DNA of 64,000 bases from JAGQZY01 sp964588335 (GCA_964588335.1 CAZPOV010000010.1:60572-124571), one strand, 5' to 3'; shown: positions 44,062 to 53,573, numbered from the stretch's first letter. Notes: a model not told the origin generated them from the sequence alone. A program made the numbers and translations.

Positions 44062-44562
44062 CTATTCTTCGGCAGGAGAGTCCAACCAAAATGGCAATCC
44101 AAACTCTTCAAAATATCGACGGCTCACAGCATAATCGACGCTGGAGTTCAAATCTTCAGCCAATTGGGTTGTGTACTGTTTAATTAGATCGAAGGCTGGA
44201 CAGCGGAACATCTGATTGTCTGTACGAGTCCACCCGACAAAATCACCTTCATAACTGCCATATTGAATAACATCCTCATGAAGCAAAGAGGCCGTATCTT
44301 TATTAACCTTTTGCCAATCACTGTATTTGAAGACACCAGAATTCATTCGCTTTACCAAAGCGTTGGCATCACCCTCAAAACAGATCCCAACGGTGCCAGC
44401 AATCAACATGCCCTTGCATCCCTTGTCATCAAAATTCTCGCCAGTCATTTCCCAAATTTCATCTTCGAATCGGTCGTAACAAAGGATACGTGCTGACGAC
44501 TCCCCTGCTTGCGCGTTTGCATAACTAGCAATAAAAATCATGGCTATAAAAAAGGACTTCAT
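44062..44562 (-). CDS. Exported protein of unknown function
   Basis: The 166-residue product has signal peptide MKSFFIAMIFIASYANA. The mature part has four cysteines (RILCYDRFEDE, KGCKGML, GICFEG, FRCPAFDL) and acidic, mixed alpha/beta sequence. No family recognised. It stands alone between the ATP-grasp pair and the metal operon, on the minus strand, with a ribosome site GGGGTG before the ATG. Confidence 0.65.
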   Translation of the reverse strand: MKSFFIAMIFIASYANAQAGESSARILCYDRFEDEIWEMTGENFDDKGCKGMLIAGTVGICFEGDANALVKRMNSGVFKYSDWQKVNKDTASLLHEDVIQYGSYEGDFVGWTRTDNQMFRCPAFDLIKQYTTQLAEDLNSSVDYAVSRRYFEEFGLPFWLDSPAEE

Positions 44563-44695
44563 TATTCACCCCTTAGAGAAAAAGTTACCTAGCTCATAGC
44601 ACGTTCTGCAAGTCCACCACAGCCTAAGATAAGGCTATTACAATTATTACAGTGAGTTTGTTTGACAGTTTTGCACACTTTTGTAAATCCCCTCC

Positions 44696-45061
44696 TCAAG
44701 CAAAGAGAAGAGGGGCGGCAAAAGCAAAAAATGCACCCAATGACCACACAACTCCAGAAACTAACAGAGTCCAAAATGACCAGCGTCGAGCGGTGGTGCA
44801 GGCTTGCGCCTTGACCGGGTCAATCGGACAAGGCTCATTGCGGGCGCGGTAGTGGAAAATCGCCGCCACACTGATCATGACGCCACTGAGAGTAAAAACC
44901 AGGGTTTTGTACTGAGACAGCCAAACCAACTGCGGCACCGTTGACACCAAGCCGGCCATGGTGGCTCCCATACCGAGAGCCACTAGCAGGCTTGGCAACG
45001 CGCAACAGAACAGTGTGCCGGTCGAAGCAAACAGTGAAAAATAACTTAAAAATCTATTCAC
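44696..45061 (-). CDS. MerT-like metal transport membrane protein
   Basis: Small inner-membrane protein of 121 residues with three to four hydrophobic helices. The first contains a vicinal Cys pair in TGTLFCCALPSLLVALGMG, as in the mercuric transporter MerT. A second Cys pair position lies in the loop EPCPIDPVKAQACTT, again MerT-like. The start is GTG, eight bases inside the HMA gene. No mercuric reductase is nearby, so the metal may be other than mercury. Confidence 0.75.
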   Translation of the reverse strand: MNRFLSYFSLFASTGTLFCCALPSLLVALGMGATMAGLVSTVPQLVWLSQYKTLVFTLSGVMISVAAIFHYRARNEPCPIDPVKAQACTTARRWSFWTLLVSGVVWSLGAFFAFAAPLLFA

Positions 45062-45467
45062 TTTTTAAACCTTCAAAACTAAAGCCAGCGTTGGTCACCA
45101 ATTCTTTGATGGTGGCTTCACTCAGCGATTGGCCTTTTTTCAAAGTCACTAAGACTTCCATATTGTCTAAGTTGACTTTTGTTTCTTTGACCTCAGCGCG
45201 TCCGTTGAATTGTTTTTTGATCCCTTGAGCACAAAACGCACAAACCATACCATTGACTTTGATTAGCATTTTTTCGTTTTTCAGTTTTTTAACACTGGCT
45301 TTTTGATCACTATGATCATGCTGACCTTTGCCATGCTTATGGCCGTGTCCGTGATGCTCACCCATTTTTTCTTTCTTCATAGACTCCTTTTTAGCTTCCG
45401 CCAAAACAGGAGAAGTGAGTAACAAGGGTGCTGCGAATACAATTAAAGTTATAAATTTTTTCATCAT
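45054..45467 (-). CDS. Exported heavy-metal-associated (HMA) domain protein
   Basis: Periplasmic metal-binding protein of 137 residues. A signal peptide (ending TSPVLA) is followed by a His-rich linker (GEHHGHGHKHGKGQHDH) and an HMA domain with VNGMVCAFCAQGIKKQF (GMxCxxC) and the closing VTNAGFSFEGLK. MerP is the nearest well-known analogue. It overlaps the MerT-like gene by eight bases and would hand metal to it, as MerP does to MerT. Confidence 0.88.
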   Translation of the reverse strand: MMKKFITLIVFAAPLLLTSPVLAEAKKESMKKEKMGEHHGHGHKHGKGQHDHSDQKASVKKLKNEKMLIKVNGMVCAFCAQGIKKQFNGRAEVKETKVNLDNMEVLVTLKKGQSLSEATIKELVTNAGFSFEGLKSE

Positions 45468-45476
45468 AAAATTCTC

Positions 45477-46121
45477 CTAAAAATGAACGATGTAGTTGAA
45501 ACGGGTGATGCCTCGAAACGATTGCCCGATTTCAAACAGTAAGTTTTGATAAAATAATCTTAGGTAGGGCGTGATATCACTCTGTGGACCGGCGCCCACA
45601 AAATCATTATTTTGCCACTCTAAGATCAACCATGAATGGATGTCGTCAAAGCTTCCCTGATAGGGTGCCAGTCCCACCCGAATCACAGACTGGCGATACT
45701 CCGCCCGCTGGTCGTTATGAATTTCAAGGTGTCTTGCTAAAAAATAGTATTCTCGGTCTTCGATGTCGAACTGGAGAATTCCCATCCCCACACCCTCGGG
45801 TCGCCCCGACAACTCACTTTGACCGCCTCCAATCACACCATAAATATTGGCTTGATAGTTACTGCCATTCCACCTTTTGATCAAAAAGTTGGCTGACGCC
45901 AAGGTGGCATGAGTGGGTTGCAATAGATTGGGACGTCGGAAGTGGTGAACTCCAGCGGCGAACCAATGCTTAAACGAGTAATTCACTTGATTGTGGGTCA
46001 TAATAGGCGCGTGATGCCCCATTATTCCGACCGAGTCGGCAAACGCTACAGGATGACTGCGTGCCGCCACCGATACCAATCCTATAAATATAAATAAACA
46101 GAATGGTTTATGAAAAACCAT
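45477..46121 (-). CDS. Exported barrel-like protein in metal operon
   Basis: Unknown function. The 214-residue product has a hydrophobic signal (PFCLFIFIGLVSVAARS). The mature part is His-rich at the start (GIMGHHAPIMTHNQVNYS) and continues as alternating strands, ending in FNYIVHF with a terminal Phe as in outer-membrane barrels. It shows text such as GVIGGGQSE and LRLFYQNLLFEIGQS. Position between a His/Met-rich protein and an HMA protein suggests a metal-linked outer-membrane role. Confidence 0.7.
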   Translation of the reverse strand: MVFHKPFCLFIFIGLVSVAARSHPVAFADSVGIMGHHAPIMTHNQVNYSFKHWFAAGVHHFRRPNLLQPTHATLASANFLIKRWNGSNYQANIYGVIGGGQSELSGRPEGVGMGILQFDIEDREYYFLARHLEIHNDQRAEYRQSVIRVGLAPYQGSFDDIHSWLILEWQNNDFVGAGPQSDITPYLRLFYQNLLFEIGQSFRGITRFNYIVHF

Positions 46122-46170
46122 GGCTCCTCCTAGTTTTTAAATTTCAGAAAAAATAAAAAAAAGGAAGGTC

Positions 46171-46599
46171 TTAGTTTAGAAATACCGAGAAAAACGCCTG
46201 CCAATTCTGCAACTGAGGCAGCAGGAAAGATGGTATGGGGGGCTTAAAACTCGCCAAAAAATTCGGGCGTAAAGTTAAAGAAGCCCAATGCTTGGTTAAG
46301 TTTATGAATTTTGATTGTGGCAGTTTTTCAGTTTTTGCATCGGCGATCGCCTGGAACAGCAAAGGCGCTTCTGAAAAACATCGACCCGTCGAGCACATCA
46401 TGCAATTGGGGTCCTGATGACTTTCGATCATCTGAGTCGTACTTTCAGTCTCATGAGAATGAGTGGCGGAGTGGTCCATGTCTTGATGACAGGACTCCTT
46501 GCCTGAATCAGACGTATCGGCATGATGACAGGCCGAAGCTGCAAAACCTTGCAGGACGAATGATAATAAAATAAGCAGCGTTACCGACAGTCTTTTCAT
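46171..46599 (-). CDS. Exported His/Met/Cys-rich protein, first gene of metal operon
   Basis: The 142-residue product has a signal peptide ending LQGFAASA. A metal-ligand-rich segment follows (CHHADTSDSG, CHQDMDHSATHSHETE, HQDPNCMMCSTGRC), then a hydrophobic-poor tail. The CMMC and His clusters resemble the DUF2946/CopL type of copper-related proteins, but the match is loose. It is preceded by a -10 box and begins the four-gene run down to 44696. Confidence 0.7.
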   Translation of the reverse strand: MKRLSVTLLILLSFVLQGFAASACHHADTSDSGKESCHQDMDHSATHSHETESTTQMIESHQDPNCMMCSTGRCFSEAPLLFQAIADAKTEKLPQSKFINLTKHWASLTLRPNFLASFKPPIPSFLLPQLQNWQAFFSVFLN

Positions 46600-46628
46600 G
46601 CTTTGGAAACCTTACATTCTTAGCTTCT

Positions 46629-46634
46629 ATTATA
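46629..46634 (-). promoter_or_regulatory. -10 box of the metal operon
   Basis: A perfect TATAAT on the minus strand, preceded directly by TG, in an A/T-rich stretch 30 bases upstream of the His/Met-rich gene start. The expected start site would leave a leader of about 22 bases with AAGG as ribosome site. No good -35 box is visible, so an activator (for example a MerR-type one, not in this window) may be needed. Confidence 0.5.
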
Positions 46635-46808
46635 CAAAAAAAATCGAAATTACAAAACCTCAAGGCCATCACAGTCACTGACTGGCAACCGACACGCTCT
46701 CAATTGAGATTTAAAACGCCAATAAGTTCGTTTTTATAGGGGTTTGCCCCGACTTTCAGGGGTGGGAGAGGAGGCTGTAACAGTCGACCCGGTCAATTGC
46801 TAAGCTTA

Positions 46809-48518
46809 TTATGGAGCGTAAATCGACTGACAGCGCAGAGCTCCAGTGCCTTGCGAGCCTTCAAAGTAAATCTGGTCAAAGGCCATTTGGCGTAATTCAA
46901 GCTCGATGTCTTGATTTCGTGCCCGATTCAAATCGGCCTCAAAGGAAGCCGGCACCCCGAAGGCTCGATTCAGAAGCCTTAAAACTTCCAAATCATTGAT
47001 TCGGTGCTCATAGATAAAGTCCAATAGAAAGTTTCGAATCTCTGGTTTGAATTGAACCGGCATTACCACCCGCTCCAAAAAGCGTTTCCAAATCGCTGGC
47101 TGATAATTAGAAAACACATTCGATAAAAGAGGGAAAAGGACCTCTTTGAATAAAAGGGGATGGCCCATTGCACGACTGAGATAATAATCAAGGGGATCGA
47201 GCTCTCCCGGCCCATAGCGCTGTTTGTTGACAACTTTTTCGACCGCTGCTCTTAAAATCAGCCGATGCACTTCCAGGGCCTCTTGCGAGGTCTGTTGGTA
47301 AAGAACTGACTCGCGAATATACCGATCAATGTTGTCTGCAAAAACCCCTCGATCCAGTGCCAGCATCCACTGAGCCCAACGGGCATCCTGCATCACTGAT
47401 GACTCCCCCAATGCTCGTCCCATTTCAGGTCGACTGGTGAAGCCCTGTTCAACAGCGAACCTTAAAAGCTCCACTGCCCAATCACTGTTCTGGTTATTCA
47501 CCACCTGGGTTAAAATCTGAGCTTGAAACCGCTCCGATAAGAGCATCAGCTGCTCACCAGTTTTAAAGCCCTCTCCTCGTTCAGTGAAAATGTGTGCGCG
47601 GCCGTCTACACTCTCCGTTGGGAAAATATTAAATGTACCAAGCAGGAACTCGCGAGTTCCGTAGGCCGCTACAAATCTTTCGACACTCATTTTACTGGGT
47701 TCAACCACCCGAATAAATTTTCGAAATAGGTCGGGCTCGTGGCGAATCCAGTCGCGAATTGAAATATCTTTGACGGTATGTCCTATCATTGCCACTTTCA
47801 CCAAAGCAATTTTGTGATCCAATAAATAGTTTAAAATTTTAAAGCGCAAATCCAACGGCTGATTGGCAACAAAAAAATGATATATACCGGCTGAGTAGCC
47901 TGCATTGTGTATCCCCATTAACAATGGATCGAGAACTCGAGCAAATTCCCTTGGACGCCCTTGTTCCAGCATTTTGTTTTGAGAATCAATCCAAGCCAGT
48001 CCAGTTTGCACCACCCAACGTTTAAATGAAACAGTCTCACCAGTGCGCGGACCGATACGACCCTCTTGAATAAACCGAAAACGAAATTGCGCTTCCAACC
48101 CCCAATTTTTTAATCTTTTAAAAATTTCTTGGCGATCACTAGTAGTTAAAACCTGGTAGCCTAAGAACTGATGAAAAATCCACTGATATCGTAGCTGCCT
48201 TGACGGGAGTTGATGAAACCAACGCGACGCCAATTCACCGGACTGAAAGGTTAAAAAGTGTGGAAAGTTTCGAAAAAACTGGGCAATCTCTCGAGCCCGA
48301 CGACGCTCTTGCCGCTTCAAGGCTTCGGCCCGAACGCCGGTCCCTTCAATCAAGTCGCGAGCCTGAGAGGTTTCAGCCAATTCAGTGAGCATGCGTTCAA
48401 GCTCCGTCTTATTTTCGGAAAGATCTTTGATCGGATCGGCATGGACGGACCATGGCAAAACAAATAGGTTCACCAACAGTAGGAACAGTACAGATTTCAA
48501 AGAGAGCCTCCACCACAA
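46809..48518 (-). CDS. Large exported alpha-helical protein of unknown function
   Basis: The 569-residue product has an N-terminal signal helix (SVLFLLLVNLFVLPWSVHA). After that the sequence looks wholly helical, with many Arg/Phe/Leu-rich segments (RRRAREIAQFFRNFPHFLTF, LRFKILNYLLDHKIALVKVA), which suggests a repeat solenoid. No motif or catalytic site is recognised. It has a single cysteine near the end (LRCQSIYAP). It is probably periplasmic. Confidence 0.65.
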   Translation of the reverse strand: MWWRLSLKSVLFLLLVNLFVLPWSVHADPIKDLSENKTELERMLTELAETSQARDLIEGTGVRAEALKRQERRRAREIAQFFRNFPHFLTFQSGELASRWFHQLPSRQLRYQWIFHQFLGYQVLTTSDRQEIFKRLKNWGLEAQFRFRFIQEGRIGPRTGETVSFKRWVVQTGLAWIDSQNKMLEQGRPREFARVLDPLLMGIHNAGYSAGIYHFFVANQPLDLRFKILNYLLDHKIALVKVAMIGHTVKDISIRDWIRHEPDLFRKFIRVVEPSKMSVERFVAAYGTREFLLGTFNIFPTESVDGRAHIFTERGEGFKTGEQLMLLSERFQAQILTQVVNNQNSDWAVELLRFAVEQGFTSRPEMGRALGESSVMQDARWAQWMLALDRGVFADNIDRYIRESVLYQQTSQEALEVHRLILRAAVEKVVNKQRYGPGELDPLDYYLSRAMGHPLLFKEVLFPLLSNVFSNYQPAIWKRFLERVVMPVQFKPEIRNFLLDFIYEHRINDLEVLRLLNRAFGVPASFEADLNRARNQDIELELRQMAFDQIYFEGSQGTGALRCQSIYAP

Positions 48519-48630
48519 AGAGGCCCATTTTACCTAAATCTTTAATAGATCTGTATTGATAGCTGAAACTCTGAAAATTATTCCACAACGCTTTTTCAGA
48601 GTTAACAAGGATTCGATTAAAGCCAAGATA

Positions 48631-49365
48631 TTAGGGCTTTACGCCACCATACAAAGCGTAAAGAAAGTAGTGATCGCCGTAAGACATCACGTTGGACTGG
48701 GAAATATAACCCTCCTGTGGTCCTCGATCTCTACGGTACATAACAAGACCGCCATTGGCTGATCCTGATCGTGATCCATAATGCATGATTGAATCGTAGT
48801 CGTAATAGCTTAACAGATGACTGGTTTGCCCCCCAGAAAGTTTACGATAATTACTACGCAGAGAGGGGCTGATATTTCCCCAAACTATGGTGATGTATTG
48901 ATCGCGATCCCTTCGGTTGTGCTCATGAGAAACACCCAGAGCATGCATCAGTTCATGCTGAATCGTGCGGGATCGCCAACAGTTAATCTTCAGTGGCTGT
49001 GCACCGCCGTATCGCCCCAGGTAAGATGATCCACAAACATTGTTGTTGGTGTGTTGAACATAGACATAATCCGAATCTTGAGCCCGCCTAGGTAAACACT
49101 GGACATTGGCAAACTCACCCATCTCCAGACATGATTGCAAGAAGAGCTGTCTTCGATATTGACTGACATTGTTGGCAAAGCGGTAACGAATGATACCATC
49201 CTCCCACAGTCGCACTCCCGACTGTTTGGTGCCTTCGGCGTCGACACCTTCAGACACGATCATCGACTCAGGAACCTTCATATCCCCCACCCAGACCCAA
49301 TTGTCTTCGGCCTGTGCTGTAATCGTAAACATGATACACACTAGAATTTTAGAAATAATTTTCAT
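48631..49365 (-). CDS. Secreted astacin-type (M12A) zinc metalloprotease
   Basis: Secreted endopeptidase of 244 residues. Signal peptide MKIISKILVCIMFTITAQA, then a short propeptide (AEDNWVW...) and a catalytic domain with the full astacin zinc motif HELMHALGVSHEHNR (His137, Glu138, His141, His147, Glu148). The Met-turn is in SIMHYG, and WEDGIIRYRF marks the N-terminus of the domain. Mature cysteines (at C79, C90, C111, C129) allow two disulphides. I chose ATG 49365, which starts the signal peptide and follows a GGGGG element. Confidence 0.9.
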   Translation of the reverse strand: MKIISKILVCIMFTITAQAEDNWVWVGDMKVPESMIVSEGVDAEGTKQSGVRLWEDGIIRYRFANNVSQYRRQLFLQSCLEMGEFANVQCLPRRAQDSDYVYVQHTNNNVCGSSYLGRYGGAQPLKINCWRSRTIQHELMHALGVSHEHNRRDRDQYITIVWGNISPSLRSNYRKLSGGQTSHLLSYYDYDSIMHYGSRSGSANGGLVMYRRDRGPQEGYISQSNVMSYGDHYFLYALYGGVKP

Positions 49366-49819
49366 AAGCGCCCCCAATACTCCCATTATAAGGGGCCTTA
49401 AGCTTGATCGATCATCTAATCGAAATCCTCGACCGTTTTTCGACCGACAGCGAGTTGCTGACGGTTTAAGACAGCAACAGAGATCCCTGACTTTGATCGT
49501 ATGGATCGAATACAGTTTTTTGTTTTGTATTGAAATTAAAGGATTTAGCGCACCAGACACACAACCCACGCCTTGTAACTACAAATATCCGTTGCGACCA
49601 GCCTTACGCCCTGAAGCAAGTCTATAGCTCCATCTCAACGTCTTCTTTAATATTCAAAGCATACAAACAGAAGCGGCCCTAGTAAGCATTGCCGAACCCA
49701 TTTTGCCATTAATAACTTTAGGTCTGGGGCGTCCCGCAGACGCTTTGATCAAGGACAACGCAACTGGAGAAAAACCAAATGAGGTATTCATTTTAAAAAA
49801 ATATGGTAGTCTCCGTCTC
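49366..49819. promoter_or_regulatory. 454-base intergenic region between astacin and PEP carboxylase genes
   Basis: No credible coding sequence found; ORFs here lack homology-like features. The minus-strand segment 49444-49417 reads GTCGAAA, a 15-base spacer, then CGATTA, which resembles a sigma-28-type promoter, about 60 bases upstream of the astacin start. Near the right end TATGGT (49801-49806) is a possible -10 box for the PEP carboxylase gene. Confidence 0.35.
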
Positions 49820-52159
49820 ATGAACACGAAACACGAAAAACTACCCACCGAATTAACAGCCCTGGTTCATCAAGCCCTCAGTTTTCTTGGCGAGGCAATC
49901 CGTCAAGAGTATGGAACCGAGATTTATAAAGAGATTGAAAAAATCCGCCTGAATTATAAAAGTGTGCGAGGACAATCAAACCAAAAAAAACAGGCTGTGC
50001 ACCTGAAAAGCTTGCAGCAGATTTCAAAAAAGTCTCCAAACAACAAGTTTGCCATGGCCCACTCTTTTGCCGTTAGCCTTGAATTGATTAATCTTTGCGA
50101 AAACGCTCATCGAAGCTTTCGATTGTCGCAAAAAGCTGAAACCTCTATTTTAAAGCCGATGGACCCGATCATATTTGTTCTAACGGCTCATCCCACCGAG
50201 GCCCGAAGTGCTAACGCGATTTCTGTTATCAACGAAATTTATACTTTGTTAAGACGACGCCTGGAAATGTCTCAGTTTTCAAAGACCGACGAAAAAGCCT
50301 TTTTTCATTTGATTCTAATGTTATTAAAAATACCCATTTCAAAACCAAAAGCTCCCACAGTGCAAGACGAGGCCGATTATATCTACTCAACTGTGTTGAA
50401 AGCGGAGACCATTGAGCAACTCTGTCAGTATGAACAAAATCAACAACCCGTCTATATCAGAACCTGGGTTGGCGGCGACAAAGACGGACACCCCGGGGTG
50501 AACGACAAAGTCATGTTAAGCTCGCTAAGCCTTTCGCGAAAAAAGATTTTGCCGTTTGTTAGCTCGGCCATTGAAAAATGCCGAGCCAGTTTACAGTTAC
50601 TGGACGAAAACTCGAAAAACCTAAACAATTTAAAAAATAAAATGGTCACCCTCTCACGCCTCCTGAAAGGACTGAAAACCGTCGGCCCCAATGATGGGCA
50701 AAAGCTGACTCAATTTTATAAAAGTCTTCGCGAAATCTCTGCGCAATACAAAAAGATAATTGGTTTGGATTCACCCGATCTCGAACAACTGCAATCCCTT
50801 CTGCGGGTGTTCCCTGGCCTAGTGATTCCCTTAGAAATCCGCGAGGACGCCGCTCTTATTGCTGAAGCTCTTGAAAAATCCAATATTGAGATCGCTCGAA
50901 TGTTGAAGGCGCTGAAAGACATCTCCAAAGGGGGCCACAGCACCTGGTACGCCCGTGGATTTATCATAAGCATGTGTGAAGCCTCCAGTGATGTAAAAAA
51001 TGCCTTAAAGCTTTTAAAATCTCAGACTGGCAAACTGGATTTACCAGTAGTTCCCCTTTTTGAAACCCGCCAGGCTTTGGAAACCTCCAGTCAATTAACG
51101 AAAGAGATTTTAGAACTTCCAGATTTTAAAAAATCTCTTAATGAAAATTGGGGGAAGAAACTAGAAATTATGCTTGGCTACTCTGACTCTTCAAAGGAAA
51201 GTGGCGCTCTTTTCAGTCGTGTCATGATTCAAAAAACCCTCACCCAACTGGACCAATATATCCGCAAACAAGGTTACACACCGATCTTTTTTCATGGCTC
51301 AGGCGGCAGTGTCGCCCGTGGTGGAGGCTCACTGAAAGATCAGATCTGTTGGTGGCCTAAGTCAGCACAAAAACGTTTTAAAGCGACCATACAAGGCGAA
51401 ATGATTCATCGTACCTTTTCGTCTCCAGAAATTTTTAACAGCCAAGTGCAAAAAATCAGAGATAATGCCATTAAACCTCTATCGGAAAGACCCAGTGCCA
51501 AGGTGTTAAAAGAGATCAGAGAGTTTGCCGACCTAGTGCGACTTCGATACCTGGAAAAAGTCAATGACAGTCAATTTATGGAAATGGTTGAAAAGGCAAC
51601 GCCCTACCCGTATTTAGACCAGCTTCGTATCGGCTCGCGACCTTCTAAGCGAAAAGCAAAGTTAAGTTTAAAAAGCTTAAGAGCCATTCCTTGGATTCTT
51701 TGTTGGACCCAAACTCGCACTTTGTTTCCCGTTTGGTGGGGCATAGGGTCTTCGTTTGACGAGCTCACCAAGGATAAGAAAAAACTTTTAAAACAAGCTT
51801 TTAAAGAAAGTAGTTTGTTCCGTTCATTTGTTGAAGTCCTCGCCTACACTTTAGCGAAAGTGGATTTATCAGTTTGGGGCTTTTACCTCAGTCAATCGAC
51901 TCTTTCGGAAGACGACAAAAAACATTACCTTGATGAATTCGAGAAAGAATTTAAGAAAACAGTGCAATTTGTGGAAGATATCACCGGTCAAAAAAATCTG
52001 TTTTGGTTTCGACCCTGGTTAGAACAAAGCATTAAACTTCGTTCCACTATGATTTACCCTCTTAATATTCTTGAGGTTGAAGCGCTTAGAAAGAAAGAGG
52101 TTCCTTTGGTTAGAGAAACCGTCACAGGCGTCGCCAGTGGAATGCTTACCACTGGCTAA
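49820..52159 (+). CDS. ppc: Phosphoenolpyruvate carboxylase, divergent short form
   Basis: Makes oxaloacetate from PEP and bicarbonate. The 780-residue protein is about 100 residues shorter than the E. coli enzyme (883). It keeps FVLTAHPTEARSAN (catalytic His), WVGGDKDGHPGV, LEIREDAAL, MLGYSDSSKESG, QGEMI and SLRAIPWILCWTQTR. It deviates in the glycine-rich loop, which reads FHGSGGSVARGGG where FHGRGGxxGRGG is usual, and ends GMLTTG instead of GMRNTG. The ATG at 49820 lacks a clear ribosome site; an upstream frame to 49703 has a non-homologous start. Catalysis is likely but kinetics or regulation may differ. Confidence 0.88.
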   Translation: MNTKHEKLPTELTALVHQALSFLGEAIRQEYGTEIYKEIEKIRLNYKSVRGQSNQKKQAVHLKSLQQISKKSPNNKFAMAHSFAVSLELINLCENAHRSFRLSQKAETSILKPMDPIIFVLTAHPTEARSANAISVINEIYTLLRRRLEMSQFSKTDEKAFFHLILMLLKIPISKPKAPTVQDEADYIYSTVLKAETIEQLCQYEQNQQPVYIRTWVGGDKDGHPGVNDKVMLSSLSLSRKKILPFVSSAIEKCRASLQLLDENSKNLNNLKNKMVTLSRLLKGLKTVGPNDGQKLTQFYKSLREISAQYKKIIGLDSPDLEQLQSLLRVFPGLVIPLEIREDAALIAEALEKSNIEIARMLKALKDISKGGHSTWYARGFIISMCEASSDVKNALKLLKSQTGKLDLPVVPLFETRQALETSSQLTKEILELPDFKKSLNENWGKKLEIMLGYSDSSKESGALFSRVMIQKTLTQLDQYIRKQGYTPIFFHGSGGSVARGGGSLKDQICWWPKSAQKRFKATIQGEMIHRTFSSPEIFNSQVQKIRDNAIKPLSERPSAKVLKEIREFADLVRLRYLEKVNDSQFMEMVEKATPYPYLDQLRIGSRPSKRKAKLSLKSLRAIPWILCWTQTRTLFPVWWGIGSSFDELTKDKKKLLKQAFKESSLFRSFVEVLAYTLAKVDLSVWGFYLSQSTLSEDDKKHYLDEFEKEFKKTVQFVEDITGQKNLFWFRPWLEQSIKLRSTMIYPLNILEVEALRKKEVPLVRETVTGVASGMLTTG

Positions 52160-52325
52160 CCAATAAACAGGACATTCCTTGGTAGCAGGTCAGTCGTCTA
52201 TTCTCTTCGGGATTTGGTTTTATGGCGCTTCTTGAACACAGTTTCAGCGCCCACTTGATTTTGCGCCCTATGCACTTACAAAGAAGGTCTTTCATTTTTG
52301 CAAGAAGTATGGAATACACAGGACT

Positions 52326-53078
52326 ATGTTCGGAATTAAGAATCTTGTCCCAAAAGAATTTCAGGTTTTTTTAAAACACATCGGCCCCTCGGCCTTTAAA
52401 ATCATTAGTGTGAAAGAGGCTTCGTCGGCCCTGTATGGGCTCTCACAGTCCTATCTCAATTCGAAGGAAGCTAAAGCTTTGCAGGAGAAAGTAAAACCCC
52501 TTCTGCCCTCTGGAGTGGACATGGGATCGGTCACTGATTCGGCGGTGCCCGCAGAAGCTGAGTCTGAATACGGTCACAAAATCTTGCAAATTTATTTTTC
52601 TCAAATTCAGTCGACGGATGGCTTGTTTCTTGATTTACGACAGAAACACTTTCAGTGGAATGATGATCATTTGATCTGGCAACCGAGCAACCTACAAGTC
52701 AAGTTGAACGAGCCATTCCGACAAGGTCTGCATTCAGTGTATCGCGGATTTTACTCCGACAACAGTGAAGAACTGGATGACGGACTACTGAAAATGGGTT
52801 TAGTCAAAAAAGGAGCCTCACAAGAGGAAAAGCAGGAGCTTAAACAACTGTTACTGGATCACGTCGGCTCGGATTCGCCTACAGCTGTAAATTTTGAATT
52901 GCAGAAATTTTCAAACAGTTTTGAAAAGTTCTTTGCTTACCTGAAGAAAAATAATGTGAAATTGTCGGCCGATTTTCTGCACCTTGGAATTTACCTAGTG
53001 AGTCTTTATCTCAATCTCGACTCTATAAACAAACCCTTAAACGTGCAAAAATCCGCGCAAGAGATCTTACTTAAGTAG
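52326..53078 (+). CDS. Protein of unknown function
   Basis: The 250-residue product has no signal peptide or cysteine. It is helical with a hydrophilic middle (SEYGHKILQIYFSQIQSTDG) and a Leu/Lys-rich C-terminus (HLGIYLVSLYLNLDSINKP). No motif recognised. A phrase SVYRGFYSDNSEELDDGLLK precedes a Lys/Glu-rich linker. It stands alone, with AGGA close to the ATG; about 165 bases separate it from ppc. Confidence 0.6.
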   Translation: MFGIKNLVPKEFQVFLKHIGPSAFKIISVKEASSALYGLSQSYLNSKEAKALQEKVKPLLPSGVDMGSVTDSAVPAEAESEYGHKILQIYFSQIQSTDGLFLDLRQKHFQWNDDHLIWQPSNLQVKLNEPFRQGLHSVYRGFYSDNSEELDDGLLKMGLVKKGASQEEKQELKQLLLDHVGSDSPTAVNFELQKFSNSFEKFFAYLKKNNVKLSADFLHLGIYLVSLYLNLDSINKPLNVQKSAQEILLK

Positions 53079-53130
53079 GTTTCAAATTAAAGAGGTCTGC
53101 TGATCTGAGTGTCAAACACGCGCCCTTTTT

Positions 53131-53364
53131 TCAACTTTCCTCTATCTTCTTAAAACGGGGCACTGTCTTTCCGCCCACCTCCACAGTTTCAAAAAACATG
53201 GCTTTCGGACGGACCCAGTGCTGGCCCATTTCGTTTTCATAAAGACATTCATAAGAAACCAATTCTTCTAAAGTTTCACTGTGTCGAACGATATTGTGGA
53301 TGCGATAGCGTGGCCCCTTGTAATGTTGATAAATGTCTCCCGGTTGGAATTCTTGCTGCTCCAT
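53131..53364 (-). CDS. DUF1653 protein
   Basis: A 77-residue soluble protein with the DUF1653 pattern: GDIYQHYKGPRYRIHNIVRH near the start, LVSYECLYE in the middle, and WVRPKAMFFETVEVGG. This family is widespread and uncharacterised, with a small barrel fold. A strong ribosome site AAGGAGG precedes the ATG. It is convergent with the gene at 52326 and divergent from 53574. Confidence 0.9.
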   Translation of the reverse strand: MEQQEFQPGDIYQHYKGPRYRIHNIVRHSETLEELVSYECLYENEMGQHWVRPKAMFFETVEVGGKTVPRFKKIEES

Positions 53365-53573
53365 TCCGCCTCCTTTGCGAGTGCCGTAATATTAGATTTC
53401 TATTATTAGGAGAATTTTCTAATGCCTTCAAGCTCCAAAACCGTGGACGTGAGGCCATTCCAGTATTGATTTCTCCTATCTCAGCGATCGGCATTAAAAG
53501 TTATCATTGCTCTCTCGCCCGCCCTATAAACAGGACCAACTCAAAAAGGGTTAATCAATCAAAAGGGGGAAAA

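Noticed and set aside
44589..44774. 61-codon minus-strand open frame with many cysteines
   Set aside because: It overlaps the end of the MerT-like gene in a different frame, has no ribosome site, and its cysteines arise from the overlapping sequence.
49190..49627. 145-codon plus-strand open frame between astacin and ppc
   Set aside because: Much of it is antisense to the astacin gene start region. The composition is odd and there is no ribosome site or domain.
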